Shown: piece after piece, positions 1 to 6,760 of the stretch
How the letters are laid out: every line of letters begins with the position of its first letter
How positions within the stretch are numbered: position 1 is the first letter of the stretch
Assembly (NCBI GenBank): GCA_947632715.1
Contig: CANRQF010000010.1
Location: 1-32,641, forward strand
Length of the DNA: 32,641 nucleotides
Reading direction: 5' to 3'
Source of the DNA: an uncultured Bacilli bacterium
Lineage (GTDB): Bacteria; Bacillota_I; Bacilli_A; RF39; UBA660
The notes under the pieces: generated by a model
The model's database searches: none
Told to the model about the DNA's origin: nothing
What the model saw: only the letters and a program-made list of their open reading frames with translations
Program-made: the position numbers and the translations under genes

Positions 1-609
1 TTAAGTGATTGCAATTGGATAAATTTACCTCAAGGAGTAAATGGATCATATTCAAGTTCGGAAAAATTTACAACAACAGGAACATTTACATATTATTTTT
101 ATGTAAAAAATTCATCAGGAATAATGGCAAGTGCAAGTGATACAATAACAATAATAGAAACATGCTCATTTGCTGTAACAGGAGATCAAGATGATCTATT
201 TGTAGAAATGATAACAGGTATAGGAATAACATCATATGGTATGAAATCATACGCATTAGGAACACCAGAGTCAAGTATAACAAAAACATATAATAGTACG
301 AATTCAATGAAAATAACTAGTACTACTATTAATAATATAGAAATAATAGGTTTTGTAAAGAATTCCGAAGGAATAGAGGGAACATGTACAGCTTATGTAG
401 AAAAACCTAATGTACCGAGTGGAGAGTGTGAATACAAAAAATATCCTGACAACTCAGGTGGAGGATATTATTGTACAGAAGATCATAGATATTATACATA
501 TTTAGGATATTGCCAAGGAAGCTGTACAACAATATCCTGTCCAACAGGATATCAAAAACCATATGCTCATAACTTAGCAATGTGTTATAAGAACGGATCG
601 TGGGATTAA
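1..609 (+). CDS. Partial cysteine-rich surface protein (C-terminal part)
   Basis: The reading frame is open from the first base of the window, so the start codon lies upstream and only about 202 C-terminal residues are visible. The visible part contains two copies of a beta-rich, Ig-like unit, each ending in a VKNSxGI motif (YVKNSSGI, FVKNSEGI) with flanking cysteines (ETCSF, EGTCTA). A cysteine-rich tail follows, with motifs YYCTED, GYCQGSC and ISCPTGY, ending near LAMCYKNG. The next gene shares the VKNSxGI unit and a similar tail ending in ALCYK, so the two are tandem paralogues separated by 3 bases and probably cotranscribed. An extracellular or surface role is inferred from the composition and from the membrane anchor of the paralogue. 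No enzyme motif or LPXTG anchor is seen. The function is unknown. Confidence 0.8.
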   Translation, partial: LSDCNWINLPQGVNGSYSSSEKFTTTGTFTYYFYVKNSSGIMASASDTITIIETCSFAVTGDQDDLFVEMITGIGITSYGMKSYALGTPESSITKTYNSTNSMKITSTTINNIEIIGFVKNSEGIEGTCTAYVEKPNVPSGECEYKKYPDNSGGGYYCTEDHRYYTYLGYCQGSCTTISCPTGYQKPYAHNLAMCYKNGSWD

Positions 610-612
610 TTT

Positions 613-1650
613 ATGAAAAAGAGTAAGAATATATTAATAATAATGTTAATAGTAATAGAGATAGTAGCAACATACTTCATGTATAAATCAAGTACAAATA
701 AAGAAGTAGTATTAGATAATGTAGAATTAAAAGAAATAAAAAAAGATGGTTCATTTGCGATAATGGTAGAAAAAACTGAAGGTAGTGGAACATACGAAGC
801 ATATCAAAGTTCCACATGGCCATCAAATTATAATTTTAATGCAAATAAATCATCATGCATAAATGAAAAAGGAGAAATAGTAAGTGGAGTATTAACATTT
901 GATGAAAGTGCAAATAAAGCATATGTAACAAATACAACTCAAACAACTTATTGTTATTTATATTTTGATTTACCAATAACAGAAACAGTACCAACATGTA
1001 CATTTAATGTAACAAATACTAATGGTTCATTTTCAATAACATTTAGTAAAAGTGATAATGCAAAAAAATGGTATGTAGGAAATAGTGAAACAGCTCCACA
1101 AGACGATTCACAATACACGAATCCATTAAATCCTAGTGTATCCGTATATGCTACGGTATATGGGTATGTAAAAAATAGTGCTGGAATAGGATCATGTAAA
1201 ATAGAATCAAAAATATCTCAAACAAGTGGATGCCATTCTGCAACTGCAGGTGGAAGTAGTGGAGATTCTAGTTCTACTTGTACTTCGTATAAAGGATATT
1301 GTGGTTGTGTAAATGGATCAATGAGAGCAACAATAACTAGTAGTTCACAAGTAAATAGTTGTTCAGGATATTCAAATGATAGTTGTTCAGGAAGTTGTAA
1401 TTTTGCTGGAGGTACTTCTCAAAAAACCGATTATGAAACATGTACTTGTTCATCTTCCGATGGACCAAGTGCTGGTTCCACAGTATGGACATGTCAATAT
1501 GATACAAGAACACCATATCCATCTAAATCACAATGTGACGACAAATGTGGACCAGTAGCAGGACAATGTGATGTAGGATATACTAGAATTGTAGGTGGAG
1601 CTGCCGATGGTCAAGCAGGTAGTCAGGCATTATGTTATAAAATTTCTTAA
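613..1650 (+). CDS. Membrane-anchored cysteine-rich surface protein
   Basis: This 345-residue protein has one hydrophobic segment at residues 6-24 after a KKSK basic start, which is a signal anchor or uncleaved signal, and the rest is probably outside the cell. Residues about 40-120 form a module with one cysteine pair (SSCINEKG, TTYCYLYF). Residues about 128-200 form an Ig-like unit, running from PTCTF to YVKNSAGIGSCK, that matches the unit in the upstream partial gene. The last 140 residues are rich in Ser, Gly and Cys (YCGC, SCSGYSND, CSGSC, CTCSSSD, CDDKCG) and finish with ALCYK. I count 18 cysteines, very unusual for a low-GC Gram-positive exoprotein and suggestive of disulfides or metal binding. 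It starts 3 bases after the upstream stop with only a weak ribosome binding site, which suggests translational coupling. It is not a pilin: there is no GFTLxE motif. The function is unknown. Confidence 0.85.
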   Translation: MKKSKNILIIMLIVIEIVATYFMYKSSTNKEVVLDNVELKEIKKDGSFAIMVEKTEGSGTYEAYQSSTWPSNYNFNANKSSCINEKGEIVSGVLTFDESANKAYVTNTTQTTYCYLYFDLPITETVPTCTFNVTNTNGSFSITFSKSDNAKKWYVGNSETAPQDDSQYTNPLNPSVSVYATVYGYVKNSAGIGSCKIESKISQTSGCHSATAGGSSGDSSSTCTSYKGYCGCVNGSMRATITSSSQVNSCSGYSNDSCSGSCNFAGGTSQKTDYETCTCSSSDGPSAGSTVWTCQYDTRTPYPSKSQCDDKCGPVAGQCDVGYTRIVGGAADGQAGSQALCYKIS

Positions 1651-1696
1651 TAAAAACTCGTCAACGAAGACGTTAAAATAGAAAAACTTAACCTAC

Positions 1697-1727
1697 GAGA
1701 GATACATTTTGTATCTCTCATTTTTTT
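1697..1727 (+). terminator. Rho-independent terminator
   Basis: A perfect 10-bp stem (GAGAGATACA / TGTATCTCTC) with a 3-base loop is followed by an A and seven T. It ends the transcript of the two cysteine-rich surface genes and isolates sigG from them. An upstream CTCGT (1657-1661) could pair with ACGAG (1695-1699), but that alternative is too short to call an attenuator. Confidence 0.9.
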
Positions 1728-1732
1728 AAAAT

Positions 1733-1762
1733 GTATAAAATAAACAAAAATAGTCCATAATT
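1733..1762 (+). promoter_or_regulatory. Putative SigF/SigG-type promoter of sigG
   Basis: GTATA at 1733-1737 and CATAATT at 1756-1762 are separated by 18 bases. This fits the forespore sigma-G consensus (gHATR, 17-18 bases, CATNHTA) at all but the last position. Autoregulation of sigG by forespore sigma factors is established in Bacillus. A start site 6-7 bases downstream would lie almost at the AAGGTGA ribosome binding site, leaving a very short leader. This is motif matching only, in AT-rich DNA. Confidence 0.45.
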
Positions 1763-1778
1763 TTTATGAAGGTGACTT

Positions 1779-2552
1779 ATGGCAAAATATAAAGTAGATA
1801 TAACAGGAATTAATACTAATAATTTGGTTGTGTTAACTAATGAAGAAACAACTAAATTATTTGAACAATTAAGAAAAGGTGATGAAAGTGCCAAAGAATT
1901 ACTTATAAATGGTAATTTAAAATTAGTATTATCTATTTTAAAAAGATTTAATAATACTAAATATAATATGGATGATTTATTTCAAGTTGGTGTTATAGGG
2001 TTAATTAAAGCCATTGATAATTTTGATGTAACCTTAGGACTTCGTTTATCAACATATGCAGTACCTCTAATTATTGGTGAAGTAAAAAGATATATAAGAG
2101 ATAATACATCAGTTAGAGTTAGCAGAAGTGTTAAAGATTTAGCATATAAAATAATTAAATATCAAGATGAGTACCTAAGTACGTATGGAATAATGCCAAC
2201 TAATGCAGAAATAGCTAGTTATCTTCAAATAGAAGAATATGAAATAACTTATGCCATGGATAGTTTAAAAGATCCAATGAGTATCTTTGAACCAATATAT
2301 AATGATGGAGGAGATACTATTTATTTATCAGATCAAATTGCTGATACTAAAGATATAAATACTGATAAAGATATGTTAATCTCTTTAAGAAAAGCTTTAC
2401 AAAAAATAAAGGATAGAGAAAAAGATATACTTGTTGCTAGATTTATTATAGGTAAAACGCAAATGGAAATTGCAGATTCTCTTGGAATAAGTCAAGCTCA
2501 AGTATCAAGAATAGAAAAAAATGCTATTGAAAATGTTAGAAAATTAATTTAA
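1779..2552 (+). CDS. sigG: Sporulation sigma factor SigG (late forespore)
   Basis: This 257-residue sigma-70 family protein directs RNA polymerase to late forespore genes after engulfment. The N-terminus (KYKVDITGINTNNL) matches the SigG-specific start (NKVEICGVDTSKL in Bacillus subtilis), which separates it from SigF. Region 2 contains NGNLKLVLSILKRF, the core-binding DDLFQVGVIGLIKAIDNFD and the -10 recognition segment STYAVPLIIGEVKRYIRD. Region 3 follows, with a conserved DPMSIFEPIYNDGGD linker. Region 4 is a helix-turn-helix with GKTQMEIADSLGISQAQVSR. The length is normal for SigG. A good ribosome binding site (AAGGTGA) precedes the ATG. The next gene is ylmC-like, as in Bacillus where sigG lies just upstream of the ylm genes. 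No sigE or spoIIGA is seen upstream; cysteine-rich surface genes lie there instead. Confidence 0.95.
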   Translation: MAKYKVDITGINTNNLVVLTNEETTKLFEQLRKGDESAKELLINGNLKLVLSILKRFNNTKYNMDDLFQVGVIGLIKAIDNFDVTLGLRLSTYAVPLIIGEVKRYIRDNTSVRVSRSVKDLAYKIIKYQDEYLSTYGIMPTNAEIASYLQIEEYEITYAMDSLKDPMSIFEPIYNDGGDTIYLSDQIADTKDINTDKDMLISLRKALQKIKDREKDILVARFIIGKTQMEIADSLGISQAQVSRIEKNAIENVRKLI

Positions 2553-2583
2553 TAACATATACTTATTATAGGTGAATAACTAT

Positions 2584-2805
2584 ATGCTTTTAAGTGATTT
2601 ACAAACTAAAGATATTATAAATATTAAAGATGGAAATAATTTAGGAAGAATAATTGATGCTAAAATAGATACTACTGGTAAAATTATATATTTTGTATCG
2701 GAAGAGAGAAAATTGCTTAAAAAAATGACAAGAGGTAGCGAAGCAACATTTACTTTTGAAAAAATAAAAAAAATAGGTGAAGATGTTATTTTAGTGGACT
2801 TATAA
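2584..2805 (+). CDS. ylmC: YlmC/YmxH family PRC-barrel protein
   Basis: This 73-residue protein has the family opening MLLSDLQTKDIINIKDGNNLGRI and a PRC-barrel-like beta pattern through IDAKIDTTGKIIYF and FEKIKKIGEDVILVDL. Members of the YlmC/YmxH family are small proteins conserved in spore formers; the molecular role is poorly known. A GTG at 2572 would give four more residues, but it lies inside the ribosome binding site AGGTG (2570-2574). The ATG at 2584 is at normal spacing and matches the family N-terminus, so it was chosen. The gene is 31 bases after sigG and likely cotranscribed with it. This reproduces the sigG-ylm linkage of Bacillus, although ylmA and ylmD-H are absent here. Confidence 0.85.
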   Translation: MLLSDLQTKDIINIKDGNNLGRIIDAKIDTTGKIIYFVSEERKLLKKMTRGSEATFTFEKIKKIGEDVILVDL

Positions 2806-2806
2806 A

Positions 2807-2835
2807 TTGTGAAATATAAGTAAATATGATATAAT
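2807..2835 (+). promoter_or_regulatory. Sigma-A promoter of lspA giving a leaderless mRNA
   Basis: TTGTGA (2807-2812), 17 bases, then an extended -10 TGATATAAT with TATAAT at 2830-2835. The lspA ATG is at 2842, exactly where +1 would be expected, and there is no Shine-Dalgarno sequence in front of it. Transcription and translation would therefore start at or next to the same base. This is inferred from motif position. Confidence 0.6.
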
Positions 2836-2841
2836 TTTTAT

Positions 2842-3312
2842 ATGAAGAAAAAAATATTAATTGGTTCAATTATTTGTTTAGTTTTAGATATTTTATCAAA
2901 AAGTTTGATTGATAATTTTTTTGTGTCTTCTAATTCAAAAGTAATTATTAATAATTTTTTTAATATTACAAAAATATATAATGATGGAGCAAGTTGGAAT
3001 ATTTTATCAGGTAGTAGATACATACTTATTTTAGTAGCTATTGTTATATTGGTTATATTATTTTTGTATCAAAATAAATTTAAGAATAATATGAGAAATA
3101 TTATTTCTTTTAGTATGATATATGGAGGTATTATTGGTAATCTATTAAATAGAATAATATATGGTTATGTTATAGATTTTTTAGATTTTAATATCTTGGG
3201 TTGGGATTTTCCTATATTTAATATAGCTGATATATTTATTGTCGTAGGAGTAATATTACTTATTTATTCAATATATAAGAAGGATGATGAAAATGAAGTT
3301 AGTAGTAGATAA
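2842..3312 (+). CDS. lspA: Lipoprotein signal peptidase (signal peptidase II)
   Basis: This 156-residue, four-helix membrane aspartic protease cleaves the signal peptide of prolipoproteins after Lgt has lipidated the lipobox cysteine. Family motifs are present: LDILSK in helix 1, FFNITKIYNDGASWNI (the N-x-G-A box), GGIIGNLLNRIIYGYVIDFLDF and FPIFNIADIFI. The two catalytic aspartates are D112 (YVIDF) and D130 (NIAD). The length is normal. The ATG is not preceded by a ribosome binding site but sits 7 bases after a -10 box, so initiation is probably leaderless. The 3' end overlaps the rluD-family gene, as lspA and rluD (ylyB) are adjacent in Bacillus. The lipoprotein at 25751 is a likely substrate in the same genome. 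Confidence 0.95.
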   Translation: MKKKILIGSIICLVLDILSKSLIDNFFVSSNSKVIINNFFNITKIYNDGASWNILSGSRYILILVAIVILVILFLYQNKFKNNMRNIISFSMIYGGIIGNLLNRIIYGYVIDFLDFNILGWDFPIFNIADIFIVVGVILLIYSIYKKDDENEVSSR

Positions 3313-4174
3313 AGAAGATATAAGAATAGATAAATATTTAGCCACTAATACTGAATATAGTAGAGAATTAATTACAAAAATGTTAAAAGAAAATTATATT
3401 ACTGTTAATGGTAAGAGTATTAAACCTAGTTATAAAACAAAAATAAATGATGAAATAGAAATAAGTGATGATTATAAAGTAGAAGTTGATATTAATCCAG
3501 TTAAAATGGATTTAAATATTGTTTATGAAGATGATGATGTTATGGTTATTGATAAACCAAGTGGTTTAGTTGTTCACCCAGGTAATGGTAATCATGATAA
3601 TACATTAGTTAATGGTCTTATGTATTATACAGAAGAATTAAGTGATTTAGGGGGAAGTGAAAGAGTAGGAATTGTTCATCGTCTTGATAAAGATACATCA
3701 GGACTTATGCTTGTTTGTAAAAGTAATAAAGCTCATGAAATACTTGCTGAAGACTTTAAATATAAAAGAGTATATCGGGAATATTATGCTCTTTTAATCG
3801 GTAGATTTCCCTCAAATACAGCCTTCATTGATGCACCCATAGGGAGAAGTAAAACTAACTTTAATAAAATGGAAGTAAGAAGTGATGGCAAACCAGCAAG
3901 AACTAATTTAAAAGTGTTAAAAAGATATAAAGATTATACTTTAGTTAGTTTAGTTTTAGAAACAGGTAGAACCCACCAAATAAGAGTTCATATGGCTTAT
4001 ATTGGCTATCCTATTTATAATGATCCAGTGTATCAAAATAAAAAAACTACTGAATTTGGTCAATTCTTACATTCAAAAGTTATAAGATTTACTCATCCTA
4101 TAACCAAAGAAGTATTAGAGTTTGAAAGTGATTTACCTAAGGAGTTTCAAGATTTTATTGACAAGTTAGATTAA
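3293..4174 (+). CDS. rluD: RluA/RluD-family 23S rRNA pseudouridine synthase
   Basis: This 293-residue RluA-family enzyme converts specific uridines in large-subunit rRNA to pseudouridine. An N-terminal S4 RNA-binding domain (about residues 9-58, RIDKYLAT ... YITVNG) precedes the synthase domain, with VIDKPSGLVVHPG, the catalytic motif HRLDKDTSGLML (catalytic Asp D132) and the C-terminal RTHQIRVHMAYIGYPIYND. Start choice: ATGs occur at 3284, 3287 and 3293. The ribosome binding site AGAAGGA ends at 3284, so 3293 has correct spacing and the upstream ATGs do not. The gene overlaps the lspA 3' end by 20 bases and is likely coupled to it. It corresponds positionally to Bacillus ylyB; the exact rRNA target cannot be read from the sequence. 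Confidence 0.92.
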   Translation: MKLVVDKEDIRIDKYLATNTEYSRELITKMLKENYITVNGKSIKPSYKTKINDEIEISDDYKVEVDINPVKMDLNIVYEDDDVMVIDKPSGLVVHPGNGNHDNTLVNGLMYYTEELSDLGGSERVGIVHRLDKDTSGLMLVCKSNKAHEILAEDFKYKRVYREYYALLIGRFPSNTAFIDAPIGRSKTNFNKMEVRSDGKPARTNLKVLKRYKDYTLVSLVLETGRTHQIRVHMAYIGYPIYNDPVYQNKKTTEFGQFLHSKVIRFTHPITKEVLEFESDLPKEFQDFIDKLD

Positions 4175-4486
4175 AACTAAGATATTACTAAAGGTAAATA
4201 CACAAAAACAGAAGTAGGGAATACTAAGTAATTGATAACATCCAAAAATTTTTTTAATTTTTCTTATTAAGAAATATGATGCAATTATTAAAGTTAAACT
4301 TATTAAAATACTTAATAAAAGATCATTTTGATAATCAAATATTATCGATAAAAGAAATAACAAAAGATAATTAGAACATAATAAAAATTTTAAATCATTA
4401 TCTAGTTTTTCATACCAAATAATTTTACTAATAGGAAACAAAATATACATAATTACTGCAATATAAATTAAAAAATATATATACAT
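4166..4486 (-). CDS. Small four-helix membrane protein, unknown function
   Basis: This 106-residue, very hydrophobic protein has four probable membrane segments (about residues 2-20, 34-50, 57-74 and 86-105) separated by short charged loops such as WYEKLDND and RKIKKI. A good ribosome binding site (AAAGGGTGA on the minus strand, near 4491-4499) precedes its ATG, which supports it as a real gene. It converges on the rluD-family gene with a 9-base overlap and diverges from gluP across a 59-base gap, where ACCCTT and AAGGGT form an inverted repeat around 4494-4520. No conserved family or active-site motif was recognised. Confidence 0.65.
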   Translation of the reverse strand: MYIYFLIYIAVIMYILFPISKIIWYEKLDNDLKFLLCSNYLLLFLLSIIFDYQNDLLLSILISLTLIIASYFLIRKIKKIFGCYQLLSIPYFCFCVFTFSNILVLI

Positions 4487-4545
4487 AAATTCACCCTTTA
4501 CTAATAATATGAAAAAGGGTAAAATAATATGAAGAGGAAGGTTTT

Positions 4546-5691
4546 ATGAATAATACCATGTTTGATAAAAAAGACGAATTAATTATGAGTTTAGTTCATT
4601 ATTTTGTAACAGAAGAGAATTATTCACCAATAAATGTTAGAGGTGCTAAAAATGAAATATGGCTTGAAAATTTAGATGCACCATATAAAATAATTAGAAT
4701 AAATTCTAAATATATTCATAATGAAGAGCAATTTAATATGGATTTATTTAAATTGGGATTTGTTGTTAAACAAATAAAAAGAAAAACTTTATCTTTTAAA
4801 ATGAAAGTTTTAAATATATGTTTAGATATGAATGATTCATTAAAAGTAGATGAAATCAATAATATAAATACAGTTAGTGTAAGTAGTATGAGTGATGTTA
4901 AAAAGAATAAATTTTTAGGAGAACTTTTTCCTAAAATAAAAACTGAGCACTTACAAAAAACAGATAATATTATTAAAGTATTGAATGCGACAGAAGACAT
5001 AAATAAAAAAACTACTAAGGAAAATAGTAAATATGAAGAAATATTTAAACCTAAAAAAATAATAGTAACGAAGATAATTATTGGTTTATGTATATTATTA
5101 TATATAGTTAGTTTATTTATTAGTGATAACTTTAATTATGCTCTTTTAATTATGGGTGCTAATAACAGAAGTTTAGTTTTAAAAGGTCAAATATATCGAT
5201 TAATAACATGTGCTTTCTTACATGGTGGCTTAATTCACTTAGTAGTTAATATGTATTCTTTATGGATTATTGGTAGTCAAGTAGAAAATTATTTAGGCAA
5301 AGCAAAATTTATAATTATTTATTTACTTAGTGCTTTAATGGGTAGTACATTTAGTTTAGTATTCTTAGGCAATAGTATGTCAATTGGAGCTAGTGGTGCC
5401 ATATTTGGCTTAATGGGTTCATTATTATATTTTGGTTATCATTATCGTCTTTATTTATCCAATACTTTAACTACTCAATTAATTCCCATTATTATTCTTA
5501 ACTTATTCTTAGGTTTTACAATAAGTGGTATTGATAATATGGCACATATTGGCGGTTTAGTTGGAGGCTATTTAGCAACAATGATAGTAGGAGTTAAATA
5601 TAAAAGTACTAAGAGTGAAACAATAAATGGCATAATTGTTTATGCATTATTAATTGGCTTTTTAGTATATGTTGCCTTAAATTTAGTTTAA
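4546..5691 (+). CDS. gluP: GluP-type rhomboid intramembrane serine protease
   Basis: This 381-residue protein has a soluble N-terminal domain of about 170 residues followed by a rhomboid core of seven helices. The signatures are intact: HGGLIHLVVNMYSL (loop 1/helix 2), GASGAIFGLMG with the nucleophile S283, and MAHIGGLVGGY with the catalytic H334. Rhomboids cut transmembrane helices within the membrane. The domain layout (large cytoplasmic N-terminal region plus seven helices) is that of Bacillus YqgP/GluP, which acts in membrane-protein quality control with FtsH; that link is family knowledge. The Shine-Dalgarno sequence AGGAAGG is close to the ATG at 4546. Upstream is a divergent small membrane protein, and downstream is a convergent transporter with a shared terminator. 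Confidence 0.92.
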   Translation: MNNTMFDKKDELIMSLVHYFVTEENYSPINVRGAKNEIWLENLDAPYKIIRINSKYIHNEEQFNMDLFKLGFVVKQIKRKTLSFKMKVLNICLDMNDSLKVDEINNINTVSVSSMSDVKKNKFLGELFPKIKTEHLQKTDNIIKVLNATEDINKKTTKENSKYEEIFKPKKIIVTKIIIGLCILLYIVSLFISDNFNYALLIMGANNRSLVLKGQIYRLITCAFLHGGLIHLVVNMYSLWIIGSQVENYLGKAKFIIIYLLSALMGSTFSLVFLGNSMSIGASGAIFGLMGSLLYFGYHYRLYLSNTLTTQLIPIIILNLFLGFTISGIDNMAHIGGLVGGYLATMIVGVKYKSTKSETINGIIVYALLIGFLVYVALNLV

Positions 5692-5840
5692 TTAGCCCTT
5701 TCTTTTTAAAATATTTCGCATATCTTATTAGTGAAGGGGATTTTAAATATTAAATTTTCATTTATACTTTGCTTATTTAATAAAATCTTCTTATATACCT
5801 CCTTAAGTTATTTCTAAGTTTATAAGATACTCAAATTAAT

Positions 5841-5885
5841 GTTCCAATAAAAATAATGGTTTTAGCCATTATTTTTATTTGGAAC
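5841..5885. terminator. Bidirectional terminator between gluP and the DUF368 gene
   Basis: An almost perfect inverted repeat runs from GTTCCAA at 5841 to TTGGAAC at 5885. The inner arms are AAAAATAATGG and CCATTATTTTT around a 6-base loop, with A and T runs on both flanks of the inner stem. It can stop both convergent transcripts and includes the stop codon of the minus-strand DUF368 gene. Confidence 0.85.
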
Positions 5886-6663
5886 TAATAGTATATGAGA
5901 TAATAAAAGATAAAAATAAAGAAAATAGAGCTATAAATGAGATAGAATGAGGATAAATAAATAAAATAGATGATAAAACAAAACCAATAATAGCACTATA
6001 AGTAGATCGAAAATGCTTATTTAATAAATAATTAATTAATTTTATAATGATAATAGCACTTATAATAAAAGAGATTATAAAGGGCATAAATTCTATTATG
6101 ATATTAAAATTTAAATTAAAAGGATTAGCAATAATATTTAAAAAATATTTATATAAACCAAGAAAAATAAGAATAGCACTACCACTTATACCAGGAACTA
6201 TTTTACCAATGGCATAACCAAAACCAGCAATTAACATCATAAATATATTGGGATTAGAAATATTATTATTGTTATTTAATTCGATTATATATAATATAAA
6301 TCCAATGAAAAAAGTAAATAAAGTTAAGATAAAATTAATATTTTTATTAGTTCTTAATTTAATTTCTTTTACTAAGAAAGGTACACATCCTAATATTAAT
6401 CCCATAAATATATAAGAAATAAATTCTAATCTAGTATTTAATAAATATAATATTAAATTACTAAATAAAATAATACTTATAATTATGCCACCAAATAATG
6501 GTAAAAAAAAGATAATATTATTTTTAAAATTTTTAGGAAAATTATTTAAGCGAAAAATAATTTCATCATAAATACCTAATATAGTAGCTAAAACACCACC
6601 TGAAACTCCCGGAATAATAAAGCCAATACCTAAAATGATTCCATAAATTAAATTTTTTATCAT
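5875..6663 (-). CDS. popT: DUF368 membrane protein, PopT-type polyprenyl-phosphate transporter
   Basis: This 262-residue polytopic protein belongs to the DUF368 family. Two copies of the family repeat are visible: GFIIPGVSGGVLATILGIYD near the N-terminus (residues 14-33) and GKIVPGISGSAILIFLGLYK near residue 155, consistent with two pseudo-symmetric halves. Recent work assigns DUF368 proteins, alongside some DedA proteins, to flipping undecaprenyl phosphate back across the membrane for reuse in envelope synthesis; applying this here is by family. It starts at an ATG with no clear ribosome binding site. A TATAAT box lies about 29 bases upstream of that ATG, with only a weak -35. It is divergent from spoIVB. 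Confidence 0.88.
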   Translation of the reverse strand: MIKNLIYGIILGIGFIIPGVSGGVLATILGIYDEIIFRLNNFPKNFKNNIIFFLPLFGGIIISIILFSNLILYLLNTRLEFISYIFMGLILGCVPFLVKEIKLRTNKNINFILTLFTFFIGFILYIIELNNNNNISNPNIFMMLIAGFGYAIGKIVPGISGSAILIFLGLYKYFLNIIANPFNLNFNIIIEFMPFIISFIISAIIIIKLINYLLNKHFRSTYSAIIGFVLSSILFIYPHSISFIALFSLFLSFIISYTISSK

Positions 6664-6734
6664 ACTAATATTTATTAAATAAATAAAATATTATACTTAG
6701 TAAAAATTGGATAAGTAATAAAATGAGATATAAC

Positions 6735-6741
6735 CATAATA
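6735..6741 (+). promoter_or_regulatory. Possible forespore-type -10 element of spoIVB
   Basis: CATAATA is a complete match to the sigma-G -10 consensus CATNHTA and lies 9 bases before the GGGTGA ribosome binding site of spoIVB. The matching -35 is poor (GGATA at 6709-6713 is about 21 bases away). Bacillus spoIVB is transcribed by SigF and SigG. Weak evidence on its own; see the finding on shared motifs. Confidence 0.3.
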
Positions 6742-6760
6742 ATATTGATGGGTGATATAA

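Noticed and set aside
86-307. Minus-strand frame of 73 codons, rich in Leu and Met
   Set aside because: It lies opposite the partial surface-protein gene, has low-complexity composition and no ribosome binding site; it is a mirror of the repetitive coding strand.
1376-1558. Overlapping plus-strand frame in the cysteine-rich gene, and a minus-strand one at 1337-1522
   Set aside because: Both arise from the repetitive Ser/Cys/Gly codons of the real gene and have no start signals or family resemblance.
613-1650. Reading the N-terminal helix as a type IV prepilin
   Set aside because: There is no G-F/M-T-L-x-E cleavage motif; the segment is a plain signal anchor.
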